NCBI RefSeq assembly: GCF_024494355.1
Contig: NZ_JAKNQY010000002.1
Coordinates: 124,001-188,000, forward strand
Direction: 5' to 3'
DNA length: 64,000 bases
Origin: Pseudomonas sp. Q11
Lineage (GTDB): Bacteria > Pseudomonadota > Gammaproteobacteria > Pseudomonadales > Pseudomonadaceae
The position numbers were made by a program, and so were the translations under genes. The notes under the pieces are model-generated. The model saw nothing but the letters and a program-made list of their open reading frames with translations, did not search any database and had not been told where the DNA came from. Shown piece after piece: positions 24,731 through 32,596 of this stretch. The first letter of the stretch is position 1. Each line of letters starts with the position of its first letter.

Positions 24731-26674
24731 TTAGAACTTGAACCGCCCCACCAACCCTTTGAGCTGTCCGGAAATATCCGTCAACCGGCCCGACCCCGTC
24801 TGCGCCGAGTGGGCATATTCTTCCACCAGTTGTGCATCGGTATGGATTTGCGAGATGTGCCGGTTGATGTCTTCGGCCACCTGGTGTTGTTCCTCGGCCG
24901 CCGTGGCGATCTGCGTGTTCTGGTCGCGAATCGAATCCACTGAAATACGGATCTTGTCGAAGCTGTCGCGGGCCTGCTGGATGCGTTCAACGCTGGTTTT
25001 GGACCCTTGCAGACTGCCCTGCATTTGCAGGGTGACTTCCTGGGTCCGGCGCGCGAGGTTGCCGAGCAGGCTGTCGATCTCGCCGGTGGAGTCGGCGGTA
25101 CGACGGGCCAGGGCGCGCACTTCGTCCGCTACCACGGCAAACCCGCGACCCTGGTCCCCGGCACGCGCCGCTTCGATGGCAGCGTTGAGGGCCAGCAGGT
25201 TGGTCTGTTCGGCAATTGAGCGAATGGTGTCGAGGATGGTGTTGATGTTCTTGCTGTCCTGCTCTAGCGCCTGCATGGTCTGGGTCGACTTTTGCAGGTC
25301 CTCGCTCAGTTTCAGCACGCTGCCCGTGGCTTCACCGATGTGCTGTTGACCATCGTGCACGTCGCGATAGCCCGCGTCCGCGCTGGAGGCGGCCTGACTG
25401 CAGGAGCGGGCCACCTCGTTGGCGGTGGCGACCATTTCGTTGAACGCCGTGCTCACCAACTCAACGGCCTGACGTTGACGTCCGGCGGCTTCGTTCATGT
25501 TTTGCGCCACTTCGCGGGTATCGGCGGCGGCGCTCTGCAGGTCGGAGGAGGCGCTGCCGATGCGCTGCACCAGTTGCGCGATCATGCCCAGGAACTGGTT
25601 GAACCAGCTCGCCAGGGTGGCGGTTTCGTCCTTGCCTTGCACCGAGAGCTTGCGGGTGAGGTCGCCTTCACCTTCGGCGATTTCCTGCAGGCCATTGGCA
25701 ACACCGCGAATCGGGCGCACGATCACGCTGGCGAAACTGGCACCGACGATGGCGAACACCACTGCCAGTGCGGCGGCGATGATGGCGATCAACCAGGTCA
25801 GACTCGCGGCTTCGGCCATGACTTCGTCGCGTTTGATCAGGCCGATGAAGCGCCAGCCCAGGTCTTTGGAGCTGACGACGTTGGCCATGTAGGGCACGCC
25901 ATCGATCTCGATCTGAGTCACGCCATCCCCGCTTTTGGCCAGTTCGGCATAGTTGGGGCCAAGTTCCGCCATGGGCTTGAAGTTGTGCTTGGCATCGCTG
26001 GGATCGACCAGGACGTTGCCATTGGCTTCGACCAGCATCAGGTAACCGCTGTCGCCCAGCTTGATGTTCTTGACCAGTTCGGTCAGTTGCTTGAGCGATA
26101 CGTCCAGGCCCACCACACCCACCAGCTTGCCGGCGGCGTCGGAGACCGTGTGGACGATGCCGATCAGCGACACATCGTCCGGTTCCCAGTAATAGGCGTC
26201 TGTGCGTACGTTAGCGCCCGGTGACGCGATGGCGGCCTTGTACCACGGACGAACGCGAGGGTCGTAGTTGGAAATTTTGGGATCGTCAGGCCAGCTGGCG
26301 TAGCCGCCGTCGGCCAGCCCCAGAGAAAGATAGGCGGTGGTCGGATGGCTTTTGGCGAATCTGTCGAAGATTTCCAGCAGCTGTTTGTTGTTCTCAGGGA
26401 GAGGAATTTGTGCGGCGTCGGCACCGGAATAATTTTTCAGATCCTTGGCCGCGATAATCCGCGGGTCTTTGGCGAAGAACTCGACGTTCTGGCTGATGCC
26501 ATCGAAGAATTGCTTCATGCCGTTGTCGATCTGGCGGATTTCACGGCCGCTGCTGTCCAGGAAATTGGTTTGTGCAGCGTCGCGCAGGTTTAACACGACC
26601 AGCACCGCCACCAGGATAACTGGCAGGCAGGCGATGGCCGCGAACGCCCAGGTCAGCTTCTGTTTGATATTCAT
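24731..26674 (-). CDS. Methyl-accepting chemotaxis protein with dCACHE sensor
   Basis: 647 residues from ATG 26674 ([20 protein letters not shown]); the frame extends much further upstream but without family similarity. There is a membrane span at about 8-30, a periplasmic double-CACHE sensor at about 35-280, a second span at about 290-312, then HAMP and the signalling domain with the hairpin tip [20 protein letters not shown]. The sensor contains YDPRVRPWY and GLDVSL, matching the Tyr, Arg, Trp, Tyr and Asp positions of the amino-acid-binding dCACHE motif of PctA-type receptors. The site is followed by DAYYWEPDD rather than the usual second half, so an amine or betaine ligand is plausible. 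It may guide cells towards the compounds degraded by the neighbouring genes. Confidence 0.92.
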   Translation of the reverse strand: MNIKQKLTWAFAAIACLPVILVAVLVVLNLRDAAQTNFLDSSGREIRQIDNGMKQFFDGISQNVEFFAKDPRIIAAKDLKNYSGADAAQIPLPENNKQLLEIFDRFAKSHPTTAYLSLGLADGGYASWPDDPKISNYDPRVRPWYKAAIASPGANVRTDAYYWEPDDVSLIGIVHTVSDAAGKLVGVVGLDVSLKQLTELVKNIKLGDSGYLMLVEANGNVLVDPSDAKHNFKPMAELGPNYAELAKSGDGVTQIEIDGVPYMANVVSSKDLGWRFIGLIKRDEVMAEAASLTWLIAIIAAALAVVFAIVGASFASVIVRPIRGVANGLQEIAEGEGDLTRKLSVQGKDETATLASWFNQFLGMIAQLVQRIGSASSDLQSAAADTREVAQNMNEAAGRQRQAVELVSTAFNEMVATANEVARSCSQAASSADAGYRDVHDGQQHIGEATGSVLKLSEDLQKSTQTMQALEQDSKNINTILDTIRSIAEQTNLLALNAAIEAARAGDQGRGFAVVADEVRALARRTADSTGEIDSLLGNLARRTQEVTLQMQGSLQGSKTSVERIQQARDSFDKIRISVDSIRDQNTQIATAAEEQHQVAEDINRHISQIHTDAQLVEEYAHSAQTGSGRLTDISGQLKGLVGRFKF

Positions 26675-26962
26675 GACTTCTCCCGCGGATATTAGAGGTG
26701 TTGAAACGGCGGAAACAGGAAACAGTAGCGGTGCGCGTTGCGAGTTTCTGGAACGGGGGAAGCGCCCATGCGTACCTACACCATATCGACCAAAGTCGAA
26801 TGTACTTGAGGCCGTTCGGCTGCCAGGCAGGGCGATCGGCCTGGGATGTAGCGAGCCGATTGCAGCCGTCGCGGTTAATCTGGAAGATGTGCGAGTGGCT
26901 CTCCTGCTCAAGGCGCGAGAGTGACGCAAGCCCTGATCGCCTTCATGTATTGACGAGGCCCT
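26675..26962. promoter_or_regulatory. Divergent region between chemoreceptor and GlxA regulator genes
   Basis: 288 bp holding two divergent promoters. No clear dyad or hairpin was found; a long open frame here is an upstream extension of the chemoreceptor frame without family similarity. Confidence 0.3.
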
Positions 26963-28003
26963 ATGCCAAGCGCATTCGAGAGCGTACTTAAAAACAAAAA
27001 CATGGCTTACCGGCCAGTCGGGTCGCCAGGTCCTGGGCAGGCTCCGATTCGTGTCGCATTCGTATTGATGGACAATTTTTCGATGATGTCCTTTACCGGT
27101 GCGGTAGATGCGCTGGTGACAGCCAACCTGATGAGCGACAAGCCTCTCTATGAGGTGCTGACGGTAGGGGCGTCGGGGGGGCAGGTGACCAGTGACCTGG
27201 GGATCGTCATCTCTGCCGATAGCGAGTTGGCGCAGTTGCCGGAGAACCAGGATGTCCTGATCGTCGCTGGTGGCTTTCGGGTGAAGTTGCAAGGCATGCC
27301 GCTGCTGCGACGCAAGCTGCGCGCCCATGCGTCGTCCGGGGCAATACTGGGTGGGCTGTGGAACGGCGTTTTTTTTGTTGCCGATGCCAATTTGCTCGAT
27401 GGTTTCGAGTGCGCGGTTCACCCGGAAAGTCGCGCCATGATGGCGGAGGTTTTCCCCCACGTGAAAGTTTCCAGCCGAGCCTATGTCGTTGACCGGCAGC
27501 GGGTCAGTTGCGCAGGTGCGAACAGCTCGCTGCGCATGATGCTTCAGTTGATCCGCCAGACGGGAGGAGAGACGTTGGTGGGGGCGATCGAAGAAATCCT
27601 TCGCTGTGATGAGTCGGGCGACGCGTCTGATCTGCCGCCGGTCTTCGTTGAGACCGATCCGACACTGCCAGAAAGTCTCAAGCTGGCGTTGGAATTGATG
27701 TGGCAAAACATCGAGGAGCCGTTGACCATCGATGAGCTGGCTGCATGCGTGAAGATTTCCAAGCGGCAGTTGGAGCGGCGGTTCTGCAGTTTCCTCGGGG
27801 CGACCCCGACGCGCTATTACCTGGAGCTACGCCTGACCCGTGCGCGCCAACTCATTCAGCAGACCAATCGATCCGTGACAGAAATCGCCGTGGCGACGGG
27901 CTTTGTCAGCTCGCCGCATTTTCAGCGTCGGTTTCGGGATTTTTTTGGCGTTCCGCCTGGTAGTTACCGTACGGCGTTTGAGCGAAAACAGGGCGTTCGG
28001 TGA
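26963..28003 (+). CDS. GlxA-family AraC-type transcriptional regulator
   Basis: 346 residues from ATG 26963 (GACGAGG upstream; ATG 27002 is an alternative). The DJ-1-like domain starts at [20 protein letters not shown] near residue 28, and the AraC domain at about 245-340 contains [20 protein letters not shown] and [20 protein letters not shown]. The C-terminal domain is close to that of the decayed regulator at 11796-12234 (shared RYYLELRL segment), so this may be its surviving relative. It is divergent from the chemoreceptor gene. The probable role is sensing an amino acid or betaine and activating nearby catabolic genes. Confidence 0.87.
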   Translation: MPSAFESVLKNKNMAYRPVGSPGPGQAPIRVAFVLMDNFSMMSFTGAVDALVTANLMSDKPLYEVLTVGASGGQVTSDLGIVISADSELAQLPENQDVLIVAGGFRVKLQGMPLLRRKLRAHASSGAILGGLWNGVFFVADANLLDGFECAVHPESRAMMAEVFPHVKVSSRAYVVDRQRVSCAGANSSLRMMLQLIRQTGGETLVGAIEEILRCDESGDASDLPPVFVETDPTLPESLKLALELMWQNIEEPLTIDELAACVKISKRQLERRFCSFLGATPTRYYLELRLTRARQLIQQTNRSVTEIAVATGFVSSPHFQRRFRDFFGVPPGSYRTAFERKQGVR

Positions 28004-28106
28004 TAGCGAGTGACCTGATCGGAGGTGGGAGGGGCTTGATGGCAAGTGTCAACAATCCCCGCACAGAACATCATGTCAGAGAACTTTGGCCTGTAGATGG
28101 CAGGTA

Positions 28107-28128
28107 AACGCCGCAGGCTAGCGGCGTT
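28107..28128. terminator. Hairpin between convergent GlxA regulator and small secreted-protein gene
   Basis: AACGCCGC (28107-28114) pairs with GCGGCGTT (28121-28128) across AGGCTA. It lies between the two stops and could serve both genes. The T tracts are short. Confidence 0.6.
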
Positions 28129-28132
28129 GGGA

Positions 28133-28534
28133 TCAGATTTTATCGTCCGCTTTTACCTTGGCAGGCACTTCATCGGCCTGCGAGGCGGTCATGCTTGTGC
28201 CGCGGCAGAGTACTTTGCGCACTTCATCGGCGATCGAGCCTGCGACGATGCGCTCCTGCATCGGGTCGAATTGAGCTTTTTCCAGTCTTTCGAGGCTGTT
28301 GTACATACCCATGTGCCGGACGTTCCGGTTCGCGCAGTCGAGGGCCAGTTTTGTGTAGTTGGTGAAGTAGGGACCCGATCTTTGGACGGTGACCTGGAGG
28401 GTCGAACCATTTTCGGTAAACGAGACGATGGCGTATTCGGCCTTCGAATCGTCGTAGGCGTACTGGATTTTTTGAACGTCTGCTGTCGCGTAGCAGGCAA
28501 CGGAAAGCACCGCAAGAGACATAACCGTTTTCAT
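28133..28534 (-). CDS. Small exported protein of unknown function
   Basis: 133 residues. A signal peptide is likely (MKTVMSLAVLSVACYATA, cleavage near 18-19). The mature part has two cysteines, in ALDCANRN (about 66) and VLCRGT (about 109), which could form a disulfide in the periplasm. The C-terminus is charged (VPAKVKADDKI). I do not recognise a family with confidence. The flanking DNA to its upstream side is noticeably AT-rich. The ribosome site is AGGAAG-like just before the ATG at 28534. Confidence 0.7.
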   Translation of the reverse strand: MKTVMSLAVLSVACYATADVQKIQYAYDDSKAEYAIVSFTENGSTLQVTVQRSGPYFTNYTKLALDCANRNVRHMGMYNSLERLEKAQFDPMQERIVAGSIADEVRKVLCRGTSMTASQADEVPAKVKADDKI

Positions 28535-28947
28535 ACTTCTTCCATGATTAACTGAGTGAGGATAGTTGATGGCTAATTGAAATCATTTCGACAGCCAATA
28601 ACATTCAGACAATATTGTAGTTTTAATAAGGACAGAGCACCACTGGTCGGAAAGCGCCGTCACTTCGCATTGTTGGGTTCACTCAGCTCATGCAACTTAA
28701 GTTTCTATAGATGCTTTCGATAGATACTCGCTAGTAGGTGTGATAGATGGCCAAATGATATGTCGCAACGCTTCGACACTTATTTCCTACAGTCATGTAG
28801 CACCCATCAATGATTAATTAAATATTCAAAGCTGAGTCTGCATGGAGGGTAGTGAGTCCCGGCGGGAGGAGAACCTGCCCGCGATATAAGTGTTCCATTC
28901 AACAGGAAGGCTGAATGAGAAACCGCTATCGCGAACAGGACCTGCCT
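28535..28947. other. 413-bp AT-rich intergenic region
   Basis: No gene was found. The stretch is markedly richer in A and T than its neighbours, especially around 28,790-28,840, and contains runs such as GATTAATTAAATATTC. The small secreted-protein promoter must be in its left part. A GGCGGG...CCTGCCCGC dyad near 28,861-28,886 could end a transcript from the pirin side. Confidence 0.3.
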
Positions 28948-29670
28948 TCATGGCATTTGCGGCAACTCCTGCGGGCGCAGGTCAAACACCAGGACCTCGG
29001 CGTCCTGGCCGTTGCTCAACGTCAGCACCTGTTCATCACGCACCCGCACACCATCACCTTCCTGTAACGGCACGCCATTGAGTTCGACGCTGCCACGGGC
29101 CACATGCACGTAGGCATAACGATCAGGCGCCAATGTCAGGGTGGCGTTTTCCTTGCCGTCGAACAGCCCGGCATAGACCCGTGCGTCCTGGCGCACCTGG
29201 AGCGAGCCGTGGGCGCCGTCCGGGGAAATGATCAATTGCAGGCGACCTCGTTTCTGTTCGGCGCTGAAGTGTTCTTGTTGATAGCGCGGCGTGGCGCCAC
29301 TGACGTTGGGCACGATCCAGATTTGCAGGAAGTGCACCAACTCTTCGGCGCTGTGGTTGAACTCGCTATGGGCCACGCCGCTGCCGGCGCTCATCAATTG
29401 AACATCACCCGGGCGAATCACCGAACCCGTGCCCAAGGTGTCCTTATGCTCCAGTGCGCCTTCAAGTACATAGGAGAAAATCTCCATGTCCCGATGAGGA
29501 TGCTGGCCGAAGCCCTTGGCGGCTGCGACCCGGTCGTCGTTGATGACCAGCAGGTCGGAGAAGCCTTGTTCATTGATGTTGCGGTAGCTGGCAAAGGAAA
29601 AGGTATGGAACGAGGTCAGCCAGCCGTGACGGGCGATGCCACGATCCGAAGCTTTGCGAAGAGTCAGCAT
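28948..29670 (-). CDS. Pirin family protein (YhhW-like cupin)
   Basis: 240 residues; ATG 29670 has AGGAGAAC upstream. The N-terminal cupin carries the metal-binding motif HPHRDMEIFSYVLEG near 57-71, with further ligands in MSAGSGVAHSEFNH near 95-108 (His and Glu). The second cupin is shorter, as in YhhW. Proteins of this type act as quercetinases or redox-linked cofactors in the cytosol; the physiological substrate is usually unknown. A single-gene unit between an AT-rich gap and a REP-containing gap. Confidence 0.9.
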   Translation of the reverse strand: MLTLRKASDRGIARHGWLTSFHTFSFASYRNINEQGFSDLLVINDDRVAAAKGFGQHPHRDMEIFSYVLEGALEHKDTLGTGSVIRPGDVQLMSAGSGVAHSEFNHSAEELVHFLQIWIVPNVSGATPRYQQEHFSAEQKRGRLQLIISPDGAHGSLQVRQDARVYAGLFDGKENATLTLAPDRYAYVHVARGSVELNGVPLQEGDGVRVRDEQVLTLSNGQDAEVLVFDLRPQELPQMP

Positions 29671-29860
29671 GGTAGTTCTCCTGATTTGTGTAGGCGACGG
29701 CGGGCGTTCGCCGGGTTCAGAAGAAGGTTAATGGTTATTGAAGTGTTCAATAAGTAGCTGGAAAACGAAAGACTGTCCCTTCTGAGTGGACAGTGAGTGA
29801 TGCCTACCAGCAGGTGCCTGGCTTCGACATAATGATAGTTTTCCATGCTCCACAAAACCC

Positions 29861-29949
29861 GTGGGAGCGAGCCTGCGCGCGATAAGGCCGGTCCAGCCTG
29901 CGTCCATGTTGGTTGACAGTCCGCTGTCGCGAGCCGGTTCGCTCCCACA
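29861..29949. repeat. REP palindrome pair
   Basis: GTGGGAGCGAGCCTGCGCGCGAT faces CGCGAGCCGGTTCGCTCCCAC, two inverted Pseudomonas REP units with some mismatches. It lies in the 321-bp gap between the divergent pirin and GlxA/AraC genes, an unusual place because REPs mostly follow genes. The rest of the gap has a small GCGGGCGTTCGCC hairpin near the pirin start. Confidence 0.8.
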
Positions 29950-29991
29950 GGTGGCATCTACAGATCCTCGATATTTTTGGCGTATTCCCTG

Positions 29992-30942
29992 ATGAAAACC
30001 GTTGCAATGGTGCTGTTCCCGGATTTTCTACTGCTCGACATGGCCGGGCCCCTTGAAGTGTTTTCCATCGCCAATCGTTACCTTGAACCTGATCTTCATT
30101 ATCAATTGCTGACCCTGGGTACCGAGCGCGGCGCGTTGCGAGCGTCCAATGGGGTGGCGGTACAGGCCGATATCCACATCGATCAGGCCTGGGCGGCCTA
30201 CGACGTGTTGTTGGTGCCGGGTGGGCCGGGGGCCTATAACGACCAGCAGCCGGGATTGCACACCTGGTTGCGCGCAGCGGCGCAACGGGCCACTCGCTGC
30301 GGCTCCATTTGCACCGGAGCGTTTGTGCTGGGGGAGGCGGGGCTGCTCGACGGCTATCGCGTCACCACCCACTGGCACTACACCGACCGCCTGATCCAGC
30401 GTTTCCCCAACGCACGGGTGGAAACCGACAAAATCGTCCTGCAGGACCGACGCTTGTTTACTTCCGGCGGCGTCACTGCCGGCATCGACCTGGCGCTGTC
30501 CATTGTCGCTCAGGACCACGGTCGACAAGTCGCGTTGGATGTGGCCAAGGTATTGCTGGTGGTGATGAAACGCCAGGGCGGCCAGGCGCAGTTCAGCCCG
30601 CTGGTGGCGACGGTGGCGGCTCAAGAGTCTGCCATTACCCGGGTGCAGAATCATGTGATGGAGCATCTGGAGGAGCCTTTCACCATCGAGCGCATGGCAG
30701 CGATGGCCGCCATGAGTTCGCGCCATTTCGCCCGAATGTTCGCTCGCGAAGTGAAGATGACGCCCATGGAATTCCTGCAAGGCGCGCGCATCGACCGGGC
30801 CCGCCAGTTGCTGGAATCCACCGATTTGCCCCTCAAGACCGTGGCGTTTCGCAGCGGCTTCGGCAGTGTGCGGCACATGCGCTTTCTGTTCAGTGAAAAG
30901 CTCGGCTTGACCCCGGTGCAGTATCGGCAGCAGTTCAGTTGA
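29992..30942 (+). CDS. GlxA/FtrA-family AraC-type transcriptional regulator
   Basis: 316 residues from ATG 29992 (MKTVAMVLFPDFLLLDMAGP); an upstream TTG is in frame but unlikely. The DJ-1-like domain has the nucleophile-elbow segment GSICTGAFVLGEAGLL near 103-118, and the AraC domain at about 220-310 carries MAAMAAMSSRHFARMFARE and VAFRSGFGSVRHMRFLF. It is closer to the FtrA/isonitrile-hydratase-like subgroup than to the GbdR subgroup seen elsewhere in the window. Targets are unknown; the divergent pirin gene is a candidate. Confidence 0.87.
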   Translation: MKTVAMVLFPDFLLLDMAGPLEVFSIANRYLEPDLHYQLLTLGTERGALRASNGVAVQADIHIDQAWAAYDVLLVPGGPGAYNDQQPGLHTWLRAAAQRATRCGSICTGAFVLGEAGLLDGYRVTTHWHYTDRLIQRFPNARVETDKIVLQDRRLFTSGGVTAGIDLALSIVAQDHGRQVALDVAKVLLVVMKRQGGQAQFSPLVATVAAQESAITRVQNHVMEHLEEPFTIERMAAMAAMSSRHFARMFAREVKMTPMEFLQGARIDRARQLLESTDLPLKTVAFRSGFGSVRHMRFLFSEKLGLTPVQYRQQFS

Positions 30943-31123
30943 GCCGTCGGTGTCCGTCCAGGGCACCGCGATGTCCGTGATGCGCCCTGTGCCAGCATTG
31001 TCCTCCGGGCAGTGGCTGCCAAGATAACGGCGAACCCTCTGGAAAGGATGCGCAGGAGCCAGGGCAGACGCGTTCGGATATCCGTAACGTTCGCCCGGAG
31101 CGGTTATCCCGCGCTGGATCACC

Positions 31124-32596
31124 ATGAACAGTTTCGTCAAAGCGGATACCGAGGCGCCAGTGAGCTTCGGTCCGTTTATCTTTTACCGCCAGCAGCGACT
31201 TGTCACCCGTGACGGTGAGCCGCTGGCATTGGGTGGTCGCGCCCTGGACATTCTTCAAGTGTTGCTGGAGAACGCCGGTCACTTTGTCAGCAAGCAAGCT
31301 CTTATCGCGCGCGTCTGGCCTGATAGCGTGGTGGAAGAAATCAACCTGCGGGTACACATCGCGGCGCTGCGACGGGCGTTCGGTGACGCGGCGGATGGTT
31401 TTCGCTACATCCTCAATCATCCACGGCAGGGCTATTGCTTTGCTGTGCCCGTGGATGCTGACCTCGAGCAGCCGGTCGAGCGGCATAACCTGCCCGCGCG
31501 CCTGAGCCCGGTGATCGGTCGCGACAAAGTGCTGGGACGGTTGCTCAGCGCGGTGCCCCGTCAGCGCCTGACCACCGTGACCGGACCGGGTGGGGTCGGC
31601 AAGACCGCCGTGGTGCTGCGGGTGGCTGAACTGTTGCTGGAACACTTTGATGATGGTGCCTGGTTTGTTGACCTGTCCGTCATCAGCGACCGGTCGCAGG
31701 TGACGGCACAGGTTGCCCGCACTCTTGGTCTGGAACGCGGCGTCTTGAGCCAGCAACTGAAGTCCTGTCGAATGCTGCTGGTACTCGATGGCGGCGATCA
31801 TCTGCTCGACGCTTGTCGGGATCTGGCCCTGGCTTTGGGCGCATCGGCCCCGCAGGTCTCGCTGTTGTTCAGCAGCCGTGAGCCCTTGAATCTGCCTGAT
31901 GAGAGTGTCGTAGAACTATCGGGCCTGACAGTGGCCTCGGCCCTTGAGCCTGAGCACCAGATATTGGCGTGTCCGGCGGTGCAGTTGTTGATCGATCAGG
32001 TCGCTGCCCGACAGCAGGGTTTCAAGCCCAATGACCGCGAGCTGGCGACGATTGCCCAGCTATGTCAACGCCTGGACGGATTACCGCTGGCGCTGGAACT
32101 GGCGGCGGCCCAGGTCGGCGTGTTGGGCGTGGCGGGGGTCTTGGAACAGTTGGATTATGGCCTGTCACTCTTGAGCCACGGACGCCGCACGGCTGTGGCG
32201 CGTCATCGAAGCCTGGAGGCCATGCTGGACTGGAGTTTCGAGCGCTTGAGTGACGATGAGCAGACAGCGTTCCAACGTCTGGCCGTGTTCGATGGACTGT
32301 TTACGCTCAAGGCGGCAATGGCCGTCATCAGTTGCGCTGAGCTGGATGCCGGGCAATTGCCTGGTCTGCTGTCACGGCTGGCGAGCCAATCGCTCGTGAT
32401 GGTCGAGCAGTGCGTGGACGGAGTTCGATTCCACTTGCTCCACACCACTCGCGCCTATGCCTTGGAAAAACTGCACCGCAGTGGTCAGTGGGCTGTTTTC
32501 AGCCAGCGTCATGCGCTGCAAGAAGCTTGGGAGATTGGTCGTTCAAGGCCCCAGCCGCCGAGTCAGTTTTTGCAGCAGCGCGCCGGCTTGCTGTAG
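31124..32596 (+). CDS. Winged-helix/P-loop ATPase transcriptional regulator, C-terminally truncated
   Basis: 490 residues. An OmpR/ToxR-type winged helix lies at about 14-108 (GRALDILQVLLENAGHFVSK), then a STAND-like ATPase with Walker A GPGGVGKTAVV near 158 and Walker B-like MLLVLDGGDHLL near 216. Relatives continue into a TPR-rich sensor of 400 or more residues, as the convergent paralogue does. Here homology stops near SQRHALQEAW and the last ~18 codons are simply the antisense of the paralogue's 3' end. It therefore looks like a truncated, perhaps dominant or non-functional, copy. The start at ATG 31124 has no strong ribosome site. Confidence 0.8.
   Translation: MNSFVKADTEAPVSFGPFIFYRQQRLVTRDGEPLALGGRALDILQVLLENAGHFVSKQALIARVWPDSVVEEINLRVHIAALRRAFGDAADGFRYILNHPRQGYCFAVPVDADLEQPVERHNLPARLSPVIGRDKVLGRLLSAVPRQRLTTVTGPGGVGKTAVVLRVAELLLEHFDDGAWFVDLSVISDRSQVTAQVARTLGLERGVLSQQLKSCRMLLVLDGGDHLLDACRDLALALGASAPQVSLLFSSREPLNLPDESVVELSGLTVASALEPEHQILACPAVQLLIDQVAARQQGFKPNDRELATIAQLCQRLDGLPLALELAAAQVGVLGVAGVLEQLDYGLSLLSHGRRTAVARHRSLEAMLDWSFERLSDDEQTAFQRLAVFDGLFTLKAAMAVISCAELDAGQLPGLLSRLASQSLVMVEQCVDGVRFHLLHTTRAYALEKLHRSGQWAVFSQRHALQEAWEIGRSRPQPPSQFLQQRAGLL

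Noticed and set aside
26675..27706. Upstream extension of the chemoreceptor to 991 codons
   Set aside because: The extra 344 codons run antisense through the GlxA regulator and have no chemoreceptor similarity; the ATG at 26674 starts a typical first membrane span.
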